Assembly (NCBI RefSeq): GCF_046271865.1
Contig: NZ_CP176580.1
Coordinates: forward strand, 3,782,001-3,846,000
Direction of reading: 5' to 3'
Length of the DNA stretch: 64,000 nt
Source of the DNA: Nitrincola salilacus
GTDB taxonomy: Bacteria; Pseudomonadota; Gammaproteobacteria; Pseudomonadales; Balneatricaceae
Shown piece by piece: positions 49,770 through 58,434 of this stretch. The notes below the pieces were generated by a model. It worked only from the letters and a program-made list of their open reading frames with translations, searched no databases and was not told the DNA's origin. The number at the start of each line of letters is the position of its first letter. The first letter of the stretch is position 1. A program made the translations under genes and the position numbers.

Positions 49770-52319
49770 TCACTCTTGCTGCAAATCATCACGCAGGGAG
49801 TGCTCTAAGGTTTTGGTTGCGGTGATATCCAGCAGGGTGATCACCACGCCGTCAATAACGTTATCCAACCGGCAGTAAGGCATGATTCGCACGGTAAACC
49901 AGCGGTTGTCAGTGGTGGTGATCTGTTTCTCTGAAAACGCCAGAGTGTTCAGTGTGTTACGTGCATCGTCGTTCAGTTCAGGATACTGCAGAGTGGTGGT
50001 GAGGTCACTCAGCGGTCGACCAATATCACCTTCTCGAATGCTGATGATTTTTGAGGCCCGGTCGGTGAAGCGCCGGAGATTCAAATTCTGGTCAAGAAAC
50101 AGAATGGCAATTTCGATGCTGTTAAGCAGATTTCTCATATCACTTTGAGCAAGGGCGAGATCATCCAGCTTGGTCTGCATTTCTGAATTGATGGTTTGCA
50201 GCTCCTCGTTCATCGACTGCATTTCTTCCTTGGAAGTAGTCAACTCTTCATTGGTTGACTGCAATTCCTCATTGGTCGATTGCAGCTCTTCGTTGGCTGA
50301 CTGCAATTCCTCCCTGGAGGAGCGATTTTCCTCTTGTAAAGCCTGAATTTCATCCTGACACTGTTGTAGTTCTACAGTGTGGGTCTGCTGCGCGGCTGTT
50401 TTTGATTGGTTTTTGCTTTTTGGGGCGGACTGAGGCGGCGCGATGTCGCGGAAGACAATCATCTTCATGCCACGCAGGGCGGTGGGTTCTCGCAGCGCTT
50501 GTACAGTGACATCAACACTCTGTGTACCACCAGGTAATTGCACCTGCAGGGTTTGCAGTTGTAAGGGTTCACTTTGATCTCCGATCTGACGCAGGGCACT
50601 ACCGATGGGAGTTCGCAGGCCTTCCCGAACCATGGCGTGAAAATTCCAATTGGCTTTGCCAGCAGCAGGTTCCAGGTATTTTCCTGTGCGCCCGCTGATA
50701 TAAACAATATCTCCCTCGTCGTTAACAACCACGGCGGCGGGTGCATAAACCTGCAGTAGTACCTGATCGGCTGCCGTTTGCAGGTTATCCTTTATTGGTG
50801 GGGGGGAATAACTTGGGGGCACAGGAAGCTCCTTGGATATCCGTGACAGGGGTGGAAAGGATTTGACCGGCAACCGGATGTCGTCGCTCTGAACCTTGTT
50901 CTGGCGTCGATAAAGCCGCAGTTTTGATTCAATGGGGGCAAACAACTGAGTATAACGCCCGACCGTTTCTGAACTTCCCAGTAGCAGTATTCCCCCGTCT
51001 CGCAGGCTGTAATGAAACAGCGGAATGAGTTTGCGCTGCAGGCTGGGATCAAAATAGATCAGCAGGTTGCGACAGGAGATTAGATCAAGGCGGGTAAAGG
51101 GCGGATCAAGCACCACATCCTGCTGGGCGAATAACACCAGGTCGCGGATATCGCTATTAATCTGGTAGCCCTCGTTACGGGGGCTGAAAAAATGTGCCAG
51201 ACGCTCCGCCGAAACGCTGCTGCTGATTTCCGCAGGGTAATAACCGCGTCTGGCAGTGGCGATGGCATCCGGGCTCAGGTCAGAGGCAAAAATCTGCAGC
51301 GTAAAACCATGAGGCTTCGGCAGATTTTCTAGCACCTCGGTGAAAATGATGGCCAAGGAGTAGGCCTCTTCACCGGTTGAGCAACCAACCACCCAGGCAC
51401 GCAGGTTGGGCACTCTGGGCTCTCGTGCCAGCAGTTCTGCCAGAGTGGTTTCCGCCAGATGCTGCCAAACCGCTGTATCACGGAAAAAACGGGTCACCCC
51501 AATCAGTACCTCTTTGAACAGCAGGTCGATCTCCTGGGGGTTGTTCCCCAGAAAATCCGCATACAGAGCCAAAGTGGCAATTTCGTGGATCACCATGCGC
51601 CGCTCCATGCGACGGTGCAGTGTGCTGGGTTTGTAGAGCGAAAAATCATGGCGGGTTCGCTCTTGTAACAGGCGCAGAATTCGCTGCAAGGGTGTTGACG
51701 TCACCTCTGGCTCCACCGAATGCACTTCCGGGGTGCCTTGATCCGGTTTCTGGGCAAGACAGGACAGGATACGGACGGGCAAATCACCGGGAGGGGCAAG
51801 GATATCAACACAGTCTGCGGCGATGGCACTTTGCGGCATGGCATCGTACTGCGCTGTATCGGGCTGCTGCACAGCAGTTAAGCCACCAACAATCTTGATT
51901 GCTTGCAGGCCCAGGGTGCCATCAGAACCCATGCCAGATAACACAACTCCGATGGCATGTTCCCCCTGAGCACTGGCTAGGGACGAAAACAGCACATTGA
52001 TGGGTAAACGCAAACCTCTGGGCTCTACCGGCTTGGCGAGGTGCAGCGAACCGTCAACCACACTCAGCTCGGTATTCGGCGGGATCACATACACGCAGTT
52101 GGGCTTGATGGACATGCCCTGGGTTGCTTCACACACTGGCAAGGGGGTGACACGCTGCAGCAATTCAGCCAACAACGCCTTATGGTTGGGATCCAGGTGC
52201 TGCACCACCACATAGGCCATATTACTTTTAGGCGGGATTCCGGCAAGAAACGCTTCCAGCGGCGCTAAACCACCGGCGGATGCACCAAGACCTACAATAC
52301 GCGTGACCTCAGCACTCAC
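49770..52319 (-). CDS. CheB-CheR fusion with PAS domain
   Basis: 849 residues. CheB methylesterase domain (GLGASAGGLAPLE with Ser14; VVQHLDPNHK; VLSGMGSDGTLG), CheR methyltransferase (ERRMVIHEIATLA, VVGCSTGEEAYSLAI, ISCRNLLIYF), a PAS domain near 530-630, a long Glu/Ser/Gln coiled coil with NEELQSTNEELQSTNEEL-type repeats near 665-720, and a final PAS domain. The histidine kinase present in longer relatives is absent. The protein ends right where the truncated DUF1569-like gene begins, so its 3' end may also have been cut. It overlaps the PAS gene by 11 bp. Confidence 0.9.
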   Translation of the reverse strand: MSAEVTRIVGLGASAGGLAPLEAFLAGIPPKSNMAYVVVQHLDPNHKALLAELLQRVTPLPVCEATQGMSIKPNCVYVIPPNTELSVVDGSLHLAKPVEPRGLRLPINVLFSSLASAQGEHAIGVVLSGMGSDGTLGLQAIKIVGGLTAVQQPDTAQYDAMPQSAIAADCVDILAPPGDLPVRILSCLAQKPDQGTPEVHSVEPEVTSTPLQRILRLLQERTRHDFSLYKPSTLHRRMERRMVIHEIATLALYADFLGNNPQEIDLLFKEVLIGVTRFFRDTAVWQHLAETTLAELLAREPRVPNLRAWVVGCSTGEEAYSLAIIFTEVLENLPKPHGFTLQIFASDLSPDAIATARRGYYPAEISSSVSAERLAHFFSPRNEGYQINSDIRDLVLFAQQDVVLDPPFTRLDLISCRNLLIYFDPSLQRKLIPLFHYSLRDGGILLLGSSETVGRYTQLFAPIESKLRLYRRQNKVQSDDIRLPVKSFPPLSRISKELPVPPSYSPPPIKDNLQTAADQVLLQVYAPAAVVVNDEGDIVYISGRTGKYLEPAAGKANWNFHAMVREGLRTPIGSALRQIGDQSEPLQLQTLQVQLPGGTQSVDVTVQALREPTALRGMKMIVFRDIAPPQSAPKSKNQSKTAAQQTHTVELQQCQDEIQALQEENRSSREELQSANEELQSTNEELQSTNEELTTSKEEMQSMNEELQTINSEMQTKLDDLALAQSDMRNLLNSIEIAILFLDQNLNLRRFTDRASKIISIREGDIGRPLSDLTTTLQYPELNDDARNTLNTLAFSEKQITTTDNRWFTVRIMPYCRLDNVIDGVVITLLDITATKTLEHSLRDDLQQE

Positions 52320-52899
52320 AGCAAGCTAACAGCAGATGTTCACGTCTTGAACAGGTTGATGCCATAAACCGTAGATCACGCGATCCGTTTTTATCCTTAA
52401 CCAGCTCTGCGATACAGGAATCTTTGTTGCCGCTATGCGCCACGCGTTTTAACAAATCGAGCAACAAGGGCCGACTTTGTGCAAGCAAGAAGGTATTAAG
52501 GTCCTGCCCTGTTAACTCGTCACGCTCAAGACTAAGAAGCTCGGCTGCGCCATCATTTCCCTGTATGACTTTACCCGTGAGATCAACAACAAAATAGCTT
52601 AACGGGGCGGAATCATAAAGTTCTCGATATAGGGATAAATCCTCGGCCAAATCGCGCTCATTCATCGCCATTTCTTCGTTCTGCAGGTCAAGCTCAACCT
52701 GGTGAACCTGCAATTCATGGAGCAGTTTTAACGCATCTTCCGCTCTGCCGGGATCACTGGACATGCGGTATAACATCTGCAGGGCATCAACTCCCAGCGA
52801 CCACTGCGGACCAGTCCGTGAGGTGCCTGCCTGCAACTGTTGTTCTGCTTTGTTTCGCAGCTCAGTCAAGATATGGAACTCATCAGCGCTTACAGACAT
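52309..52899 (-). CDS. PAS-domain protein, partner of CheB-CheR
   Basis: 196 residues from ATG 52899 (GGGG at the ribosome site). A helical N-terminus (LRNKAEQQL, LLHELQVHQVELDLQNEEM) leads to a PAS domain (LYDSAPLSYFVVDLTGKVIQGND, LLSLERDELTGQDLNTFL). Such short LHELQVHQIELE-type PAS proteins commonly precede CheB-CheR fusions and are thought to act with them. It is the first gene of the pair; 52900-53032 shows no gene. Confidence 0.82.
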   Translation of the reverse strand: MSVSADEFHILTELRNKAEQQLQAGTSRTGPQWSLGVDALQMLYRMSSDPGRAEDALKLLHELQVHQVELDLQNEEMAMNERDLAEDLSLYRELYDSAPLSYFVVDLTGKVIQGNDGAAELLSLERDELTGQDLNTFLLAQSRPLLLDLLKRVAHSGNKDSCIAELVKDKNGSRDLRFMASTCSRREHLLLACCEC

Positions 52900-53032
52900 A
52901 AAAACCCCGTGTGCATTCTCGAGAATTGGTTGACATAGCATAGTAGCTTATCCCCGCTGAAATAGTTTGTTGATTTCCAGCAAGCAGATCACGCCTTTCC
53001 AGCCAACAACCTCAGCGCAGCCATTCGCATAC

Positions 53033-53430
53033 TAGCTCATAACACTTGTGTGATATGCCTATCCAGATCAAGGGTTGTGTCTTTTATCAGTGGCTGCAGT
53101 TGCAGACAGGACCATCCCCGACTCATTGATTCCTGCAACAGGCGCGGATTAGGATTGGTTGGACGCGGTTCATCCACTTTAAGCAACAGCGGTAAGTCAT
53201 TGTGCGAATCACTGTAAAACCAGGTTTTGCCCGGTCTCATTGCCTGCCGGGACAGGTAAGCCTGCAGATGAGTAATCTTGCCAGCCTGATAACTCAGCGG
53301 CAGCTGCGGTCTACCGGTCAGACAGCCATGTTCCAGCTCGACATCGATACCGATCACTCCATCGAAGTGCAGTGCCTGAGCAATCGGCGCGACCAGAAAT
53401 GACTCACTCGCCGAGATCATCAGCAAATGA
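53033..53430. repeat. Right copy of 398-bp direct repeat (HAD gene 3' half)
   Basis: This stretch matches 46396-46793 in the same orientation with no gaps, starting at TAGCTCAT and ending at CATCAGCARATGA. On this side it is the 3' half of an intact gene. The two copies frame a 6.2-kb segment and give homologous recombination a way to excise it. Confidence 0.88.
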
Positions 53431-53756
53431 TCGCCCGCCGCGCGATGCGATTCGACCAGTTCTCTGGCCTCAGGGTAGATCAGTGGCAGCAACTCATCAC
53501 GTACAAATGCACGTGCCGCCTGCTCAACCTGAGTGATCTGACGACCGATCAGGGGGGACAGATTCAATGCCAGATAAGCTTCCATATCCAGGTCGGCATG
53601 ATTATAGGCATCCATCATCTGACGATGGCGTGTCCAGAAATCGTTATCCTTGATCCAGCCCAGACGCTGCATCTCTGCAGCCCAACTTTCGGAGCTGTCT
53701 GCTGCAAGCAGGGTATGATCAAGATCGAAAATGGCCAGATTGGCGTTCCAGGTCAT
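53037..53756 (-). CDS. HAD-IB family hydrolase (SerB-like phosphatase)
   Basis: 239 residues. Motif I is IFDLDHTLLAADS (nucleophile Asp about 10), motif II the Ser in LLMISASESF, motifs III/IV in FYSDSHNDLPLL. This is the HAD subfamily IB pattern shared with phosphoserine phosphatase and CicA. The ATG at 53756 follows GAAGAGACTC. It is 14 bp from the DMT gene of the phn operon and probably co-transcribed with it. Substrate unknown. Its 3' half is duplicated at 46.4 kb. Confidence 0.86.
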   Translation of the reverse strand: MTWNANLAIFDLDHTLLAADSSESWAAEMQRLGWIKDNDFWTRHRQMMDAYNHADLDMEAYLALNLSPLIGRQITQVEQAARAFVRDELLPLIYPEARELVESHRAAGDHLLMISASESFLVAPIAQALHFDGVIGIDVELEHGCLTGRPQLPLSYQAGKITHLQAYLSRQAMRPGKTWFYSDSHNDLPLLLKVDEPRPTNPNPRLLQESMSRGWSCLQLQPLIKDTTLDLDRHITQVL

Positions 53757-53770
53757 GGTGTAGAGTCTCT

Positions 53771-54667
53771 TCAGTTCAGGGCAACCAGCAGTAGCCCCAG
53801 TAACATTATTGTCAGTGCTCCCCACTTCAGTGGAGAGGTTGTTTCTTTGAGCCAGACGATACCCAGCAAGGCTCCGATCGGAATGGACGCCTGCCTCAGC
53901 GCCACCAGATAACTCACCTCGGTGGTAAAGGCCATCGCCACCAGCACCAGGCCATAGGTGAAGAGCACCATGATGCCAGCGATAGTAAACGGGATAGGAC
54001 TGCTCGATAGCAGTTGTCGCAGTACAAGACGCTCCTGTGGAATCAACCACACCATCGGCAGCATCCAGATCAACGAGGCCCAGGCCTGCAGGATCATGTA
54101 GTGGGTACCGGCCAGCACGGCTGACTGGCCTCTATCTGTCATCAGATCAATCGCCGCCTTATCCAGCAGTGAGTAACCCACTGTTCCAAGCGCCGCCAGC
54201 AGAATGAATCCCAGCGCTGGGGTCAGATACACCGACGGCCGAAAATCACGCAGTCGTATCAACGGCAACAGCAGGCTGGCCAGCAGGATCAGTGCCATGC
54301 CAATCCAGTCCTGGGTACTGATATTGAGTCTGTCGAGCAGTATCAGGCTGAAGGCCGGCACCAACAGTACCGGCAATGCACGTGCCAGAGGATAGAGGAC
54401 ACTGATCTCACCCCGGGCATAAGCCCAGGCCAGTCCGGCCATATAAACCGCCTGACAAAGACCCGATGCCAGCCAGATCCACCAGAAACTGGCAGACAGC
54501 TGCATAAACCGCAGATCCAGCAATAGCAGCGGCGACAACAGCAATCCTCCCGCCAGCATTGCCAGCGTAAAAAACGCCAGTGATGGCGCCTGACGCTTCC
54601 CCAGCAGATTCCAGCCAGCATGCATTGCGGCGGATATCAGCACTAACGTCAGGGCCAGGGTACTCAA
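53771..54667 (-). CDS. DMT-superfamily transporter in the aminoethylphosphonate operon
   Basis: 298 residues with about ten membrane helices and two EamA repeats (LWAWARGE-like VYMAGLAWAYARGEISVLYPLAR; EVSYLVALRQASIPIGALLG). The TTG at 54667 overlaps the phnX stop (TTGA) and gives STLALTLVLISAAMHAGWN, the usual start of this group. Translational coupling to phnX implies a role in AEP use, for example exporting alanine or acetaldehyde-derived products, but no substrate can be read from sequence. Confidence 0.83.
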   Translation of the reverse strand: MSTLALTLVLISAAMHAGWNLLGKRQAPSLAFFTLAMLAGGLLLSPLLLLDLRFMQLSASFWWIWLASGLCQAVYMAGLAWAYARGEISVLYPLARALPVLLVPAFSLILLDRLNISTQDWIGMALILLASLLLPLIRLRDFRPSVYLTPALGFILLAALGTVGYSLLDKAAIDLMTDRGQSAVLAGTHYMILQAWASLIWMLPMVWLIPQERLVLRQLLSSSPIPFTIAGIMVLFTYGLVLVAMAFTTEVSYLVALRQASIPIGALLGIVWLKETTSPLKWGALTIMLLGLLLVALN

Positions 54668-55491
54668 GGATTCTCTTCCATCGCCAGACGACGGTTGATC
54701 TCCAGAATCACTTCTGGCAACTGCGCCACTGTGTCGATCACGTAGTGGGCACCACTGCACGCCAACGCCTGTCGCGCCTTGGCTGATAACCTTGTCTGCT
54801 CGTCAGATGTCAGCGCTTGCCACTGTGCCAGCGTAAGCCCCGTCTGATTCCCGGACACCGCCACAGCAACCGTCCACATCCCTGCATTCAATCCCTCTTC
54901 AATCCCGACGGCGGTATCATCCACCTTGATACAGGCTTGAACACAACTGACACCCAGGTCCTGCGCATTTTGCAGACACATCCAGGGGCTCGGCCGACCG
55001 ATAGGAACATCACTTGCACTGACCAGTGATCGAGGCGTCAGCCCCTGCTCAGCCAGTAATGGCAGCAGCTCTTCAATCATCTCACGACTATAGCCGGTGT
55101 TGAGGCCAACACCTATCTGCTGCTCGGCACAGAAATCAAGCAGCGTCGTGACACCCTGTATCAGATCAGATGTTTCGGCAATCGCCCGCTGTTGATGAAC
55201 AACGAAATCACTATACAACTGATCCACCTGCGTCACGCTGGCCACCTCGCCATATTGCGCCAGCCAGGCCTGATGCACTCGGGGTTCGGCCAACAGCGCC
55301 AGAATATGGTCCCGCTTTTCCATCCCCATCGGGCGACGCGCTTCTGCCTCTGTCACCGGTACTCCTGCATCGGCAAAGAGCGCCTGAAAAGCACGGATTG
55401 GTGCCATCGAGCCGAAATCCATACAGGTGCCGGCCATATCCATGATGACAGCCTGAATCGGGCCAGTGTATCGGCGCTGAAACTTATACAT
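54664..55491 (-). CDS. phnX: Phosphonoacetaldehyde hydrolase (phosphonatase)
   Basis: 275 residues. HAD fold with nucleophile block VIMDMAGTCMDFG and the Schiff-base lysine in PMGMEKRDHI, which is specific to PhnX. The enzyme splits phosphonoacetaldehyde into acetaldehyde and phosphate. Later motifs IGVGLNTGYSRE and KVDDTAVGIEEGLNAG fit. The ATG at 55491 overlaps the end of phnW by 8 bp. Confidence 0.94.
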   Translation of the reverse strand: MYKFQRRYTGPIQAVIMDMAGTCMDFGSMAPIRAFQALFADAGVPVTEAEARRPMGMEKRDHILALLAEPRVHQAWLAQYGEVASVTQVDQLYSDFVVHQQRAIAETSDLIQGVTTLLDFCAEQQIGVGLNTGYSREMIEELLPLLAEQGLTPRSLVSASDVPIGRPSPWMCLQNAQDLGVSCVQACIKVDDTAVGIEEGLNAGMWTVAVAVSGNQTGLTLAQWQALTSDEQTRLSAKARQALACSGAHYVIDTVAQLPEVILEINRRLAMEENP

Positions 55492-56638
55492 GATTGGCCT
55501 CACTGGGTTTCGTCGCTACACCCATCATCTCCACCCCCATCACCTCACACGCCTCACGAATCGCATTCAGCACAGCATCAATCTGCTCATCAAACAACTG
55601 TCCGATGCAACCGATGCGAAAGCTGTCCACCTCTGTCAGCTTACCGGGATAAAGCAGAAATCCCCGCTGTTTGACCTCATCATAAAAACGCATGAATTCG
55701 AATTCGGGATGTTGCGGCGACAGAAAGGTCACAATAATCGGTGACAGCCATTGTGGCTCCAGCAATGTTGAAAACCCCATCGCCTGCATGCCAGCCACCA
55801 ACCTATCCCGATTACGGCTATAACGCGCCAACCGCCCTGCTACACCGCCCTCCTGCTCATGCTCCTGGAGCGCCTGCGCAAAGGCTGCGACCACATGCGT
55901 CGGAGGGGTGAAACGCCACTGTCCGGTCTTTTTAAGGTACTGCCATTGATCATGCAGATCCAGCGACAGCGACAGCGCATTTCCGGCTGCTTGCTCCAGC
56001 AGATTCTGACGGATCAAGGCGAAGCCAAACCCAGGCACGCCTTCAAAGCATTTATTGGCGGAGGAGATCAGCGCTGCAATATTCAATTCGCGCAGATTCA
56101 CCGGCAGCGCACCGAAAGCGCTCATCGAATCCACAATCAGCAACCGCCCCAGGCGACTCACAACAGCTGCAATCGCTTCCAGCGGATTGAGGATACCGGA
56201 GCTGGTTTCACAATGGATCAATGCCACATGTGTGATGCCAGGATCAGCTATCAGCGCTGCTTCCACTTCATCGGGCAGAGGTGGCGCATAGTCTCCCTTG
56301 TCGATAACAACATGAGCCAGACCACGACGTGCCAGCATCCGAGCCAGACGCTGTCCATAGGCCCCATTGATCAGCACCAGCGTTTTACTGTCGGACGTCA
56401 GCAACGTATCCAGTACCGCCTCGACGGCAAATGTTCCGCTGCCCTGAATCGGCACACAAGCATAGGGTTCGCCTTCACCTTCAGCCACACCCGCCACCTG
56501 CAGCAGCCGCTCACAGATGCCAGTCGTCAATCGGTTGAAATCCCCATCCCAGGAACCCCAATCCTGCTGCATGGCAGCCTTGACTGTCGCACTGGTTGTC
56601 AGGGGTCCTGGAGTCAATAAATAGGGTACTTGTTTCAT
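55484..56638 (-). CDS. phnW: 2-aminoethylphosphonate-pyruvate transaminase
   Basis: 384 residues. It begins with the PhnW signature LLTPGPLTTSATVKAAM and has WGSWDGDFN, CETSSGILNPLEAI, DSMSAFGALP and the PLP lysine in SSANKCFEGVPGFGFAL. It transfers the amino group of AEP to pyruvate, giving phosphonoacetaldehyde and alanine. The start agrees with relatives, yet no purine-rich ribosome site precedes it. Instead a 12-bp palindrome ends 2 bases before... the ATG side, covering the place of a normal Shine-Dalgarno. Confidence 0.94.
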   Translation of the reverse strand: MKQVPYLLTPGPLTTSATVKAAMQQDWGSWDGDFNRLTTGICERLLQVAGVAEGEGEPYACVPIQGSGTFAVEAVLDTLLTSDSKTLVLINGAYGQRLARMLARRGLAHVVIDKGDYAPPLPDEVEAALIADPGITHVALIHCETSSGILNPLEAIAAVVSRLGRLLIVDSMSAFGALPVNLRELNIAALISSANKCFEGVPGFGFALIRQNLLEQAAGNALSLSLDLHDQWQYLKKTGQWRFTPPTHVVAAFAQALQEHEQEGGVAGRLARYSRNRDRLVAGMQAMGFSTLLEPQWLSPIIVTFLSPQHPEFEFMRFYDEVKQRGFLLYPGKLTEVDSFRIGCIGQLFDEQIDAVLNAIREACEVMGVEMMGVATKPSEANHV

Positions 56639-56639
56639 T

Positions 56640-56651
56640 TGGTATATACCA
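56640..56651. promoter_or_regulatory. Palindromic operator candidate at phnW start
   Basis: TGGTATATACCA is a perfect 12-bp palindrome separated from the phnW ATG by one base. In gene direction the context is TCTGGTATATACCAAAT, which matches the site before phnS (TCTGGTCTATACCAAAT) at 16 of 17 positions. HutC-type GntR regulators bind such symmetrical sites, and a GntR gene of that type lies in the locus. TATATA within it could also serve as the -10 element of a nearly leaderless transcript. Confidence 0.7.
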
Positions 56652-56717
56652 GATTATTGAGTTAAATTTTTTTAGTCTGATCAGGGCAGACACCACTGGA
56701 GCGCCTGCCCTTTAACG

Positions 56718-58433
56718 TCAGCGCTGTCGCCAGGACTGTGCCTTTCGCAACAGCAACCAGCTCAAGCCAGCGTGCAATATCTTCACCACTAATGAAGTCA
56801 GCAGAATAAGCACGGCCATCGCTGCCGCACTGGCAAAATAGCCCGCTTCATCGAGATGCAGCACCGATACCGATGCCAGCCGGGTGTCCGGTCCATAAAG
56901 GAAGATCACGGCAGACACCGTTGTCATCGCATTGACGAACAGATAGACCGAGATATCCAGCACTGCCGGCAAGGACACCGGCAAAGTCACGCGGGTATAG
57001 GTAGTCCAGAACGGCACCTTAAGCGAGGCTCCGACCGACTCAAACTCTGGGTCCAACTGCTTCAAAGCTGTCATTGAGGTCAGATGGCATACAGTGTAAA
57101 AATGAATCAGCGTGTTCAGCACCATGATTGCCAGGGTGCCATAGATCACATTCAACGGGTTGTCCGGATGGTTGAAGAAGAAGATATAAGCAAGGCCCAG
57201 CACCATACCCGGCACCGCCATCGGCAGTATTGCAAACAGATGCACCAGTTGGCGCAACCAGCCGAAATCCCGACTTTTCTCCACCAGCCAGGCATTGGTA
57301 AATATCACCAGCGTACCGATCACAGCAACGCTGAAAGCCAACTTCAATGAGTTAAACCAGGACTCCCAGCCACTGCCACCCAGCCCATCAAATTGATAGT
57401 GACGTAGCGTGAAATTAAGACTGTATGGCCAGAACTGAATAAACGATGCATACACCGCGGTGCCGATCACCAGCAGTATCAAGCCTGCAATGGCATAGCA
57501 GAAGAGCGCCAGCAGCCAGTCACGCAGCGGGCTGGGAGATGGCTGGTAGGGTACTGCACGGGATGAGAGCTGTGCCGTCTGACGACGCTGCACCCAACGA
57601 TCAGCAATAAAGGTAAAGAGTGCGGGCAGCAGCAGAATCACACTGACCACTGCACCCATTTGGAAATTCTGTTGCCCCACCACCTGCTTATAGATATCGG
57701 TCGCGAGCAGGTTGTACTGACCGCCAATCACTTTGGGAACCCCAAAGTCGGTGATCGTCAGCGTAAACACCACAAATGCACAGGAGATCAGGCCATAGCG
57801 GATACCCGGCAGGGTGATGGTAAGAAAGGTCCTCCACTGTGGCGTTTTCATTGCCCGCGCCGCTTCATACATGCGCGCATCACTGGTCGACAGGGCCGTG
57901 ACCAGAATCATCAGGGCATGGGGAAAGACCCAGAAGCACATCCCCAGCACGATCCCGATTGGGCCGTAGATGCTACTGTCCTGCAGCAGGCCTTTCAGAT
58001 AGCCCTGATTGCCAAACATATACACCAGACTGATCGCTGGGAGCAGAGAAGGAGCCAGAATCGGCAGCAGCGTGATCATGCGAAATAGCTTTTTACCCGG
58101 CATGCAGGTACGCGTCAGGCCATAGGCACTGACAAAAGCCAGACCCACCACGATCAATGTGCTGATCAGTGCAATCTTCAACGAGTTGACAATCGATCCT
58201 GCCAACGCCGGGGTGTCGAAATAGTGCCTATAGTTGGCCAGCCCGATAAAATCGCCAGCGCTGTTCTGCAGGCTCTTCATCAGCATCGTGATCAGCGGTA
58301 GCGCCAGACCGAGCAGCATCAACAACAGTGCGGCCGACAGCGCCAGCAGGCGGATCGCACGCTCTCCTTTGAACGCTCCTTTTATCCCCTGTAGACGACT
58401 GGGAGCTTCTTGATAAGATGTCGCTGCGTGCAT
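56718..58433 (-). CDS. Fused ABC permease for 2-aminoethylphosphonate
   Basis: 571 residues with about twelve membrane helices in two halves, each with an ABC permease EAA-like loop (YEAARAMKTPQWRTFLTITLPGIRYG; FESVGASLKVPFWTTYTRVTLPVSLP). This is the FbpB-like double permease seen in PhnS-type AEP importers (PhnU and PhnV in Salmonella are separate). The ATG at 58433, one base after the ATPase stop, has GAGGGG at proper spacing. A 79-bp gap with the palindrome separates it from phnW. Confidence 0.86.
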   Translation of the reverse strand: MHAATSYQEAPSRLQGIKGAFKGERAIRLLALSAALLLMLLGLALPLITMLMKSLQNSAGDFIGLANYRHYFDTPALAGSIVNSLKIALISTLIVVGLAFVSAYGLTRTCMPGKKLFRMITLLPILAPSLLPAISLVYMFGNQGYLKGLLQDSSIYGPIGIVLGMCFWVFPHALMILVTALSTSDARMYEAARAMKTPQWRTFLTITLPGIRYGLISCAFVVFTLTITDFGVPKVIGGQYNLLATDIYKQVVGQQNFQMGAVVSVILLLPALFTFIADRWVQRRQTAQLSSRAVPYQPSPSPLRDWLLALFCYAIAGLILLVIGTAVYASFIQFWPYSLNFTLRHYQFDGLGGSGWESWFNSLKLAFSVAVIGTLVIFTNAWLVEKSRDFGWLRQLVHLFAILPMAVPGMVLGLAYIFFFNHPDNPLNVIYGTLAIMVLNTLIHFYTVCHLTSMTALKQLDPEFESVGASLKVPFWTTYTRVTLPVSLPAVLDISVYLFVNAMTTVSAVIFLYGPDTRLASVSVLHLDEAGYFASAAAMAVLILLTSLVVKILHAGLSWLLLRKAQSWRQR

Positions 58434-58434
58434 C

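Noticed and set aside
53757..54050. N-terminal extension of the HAD hydrolase to 54050
   Set aside because: The extension would be antisense-like low-complexity sequence within the neighbouring DMT gene; the motif I start at 53756 has a ribosome site and fits the family.
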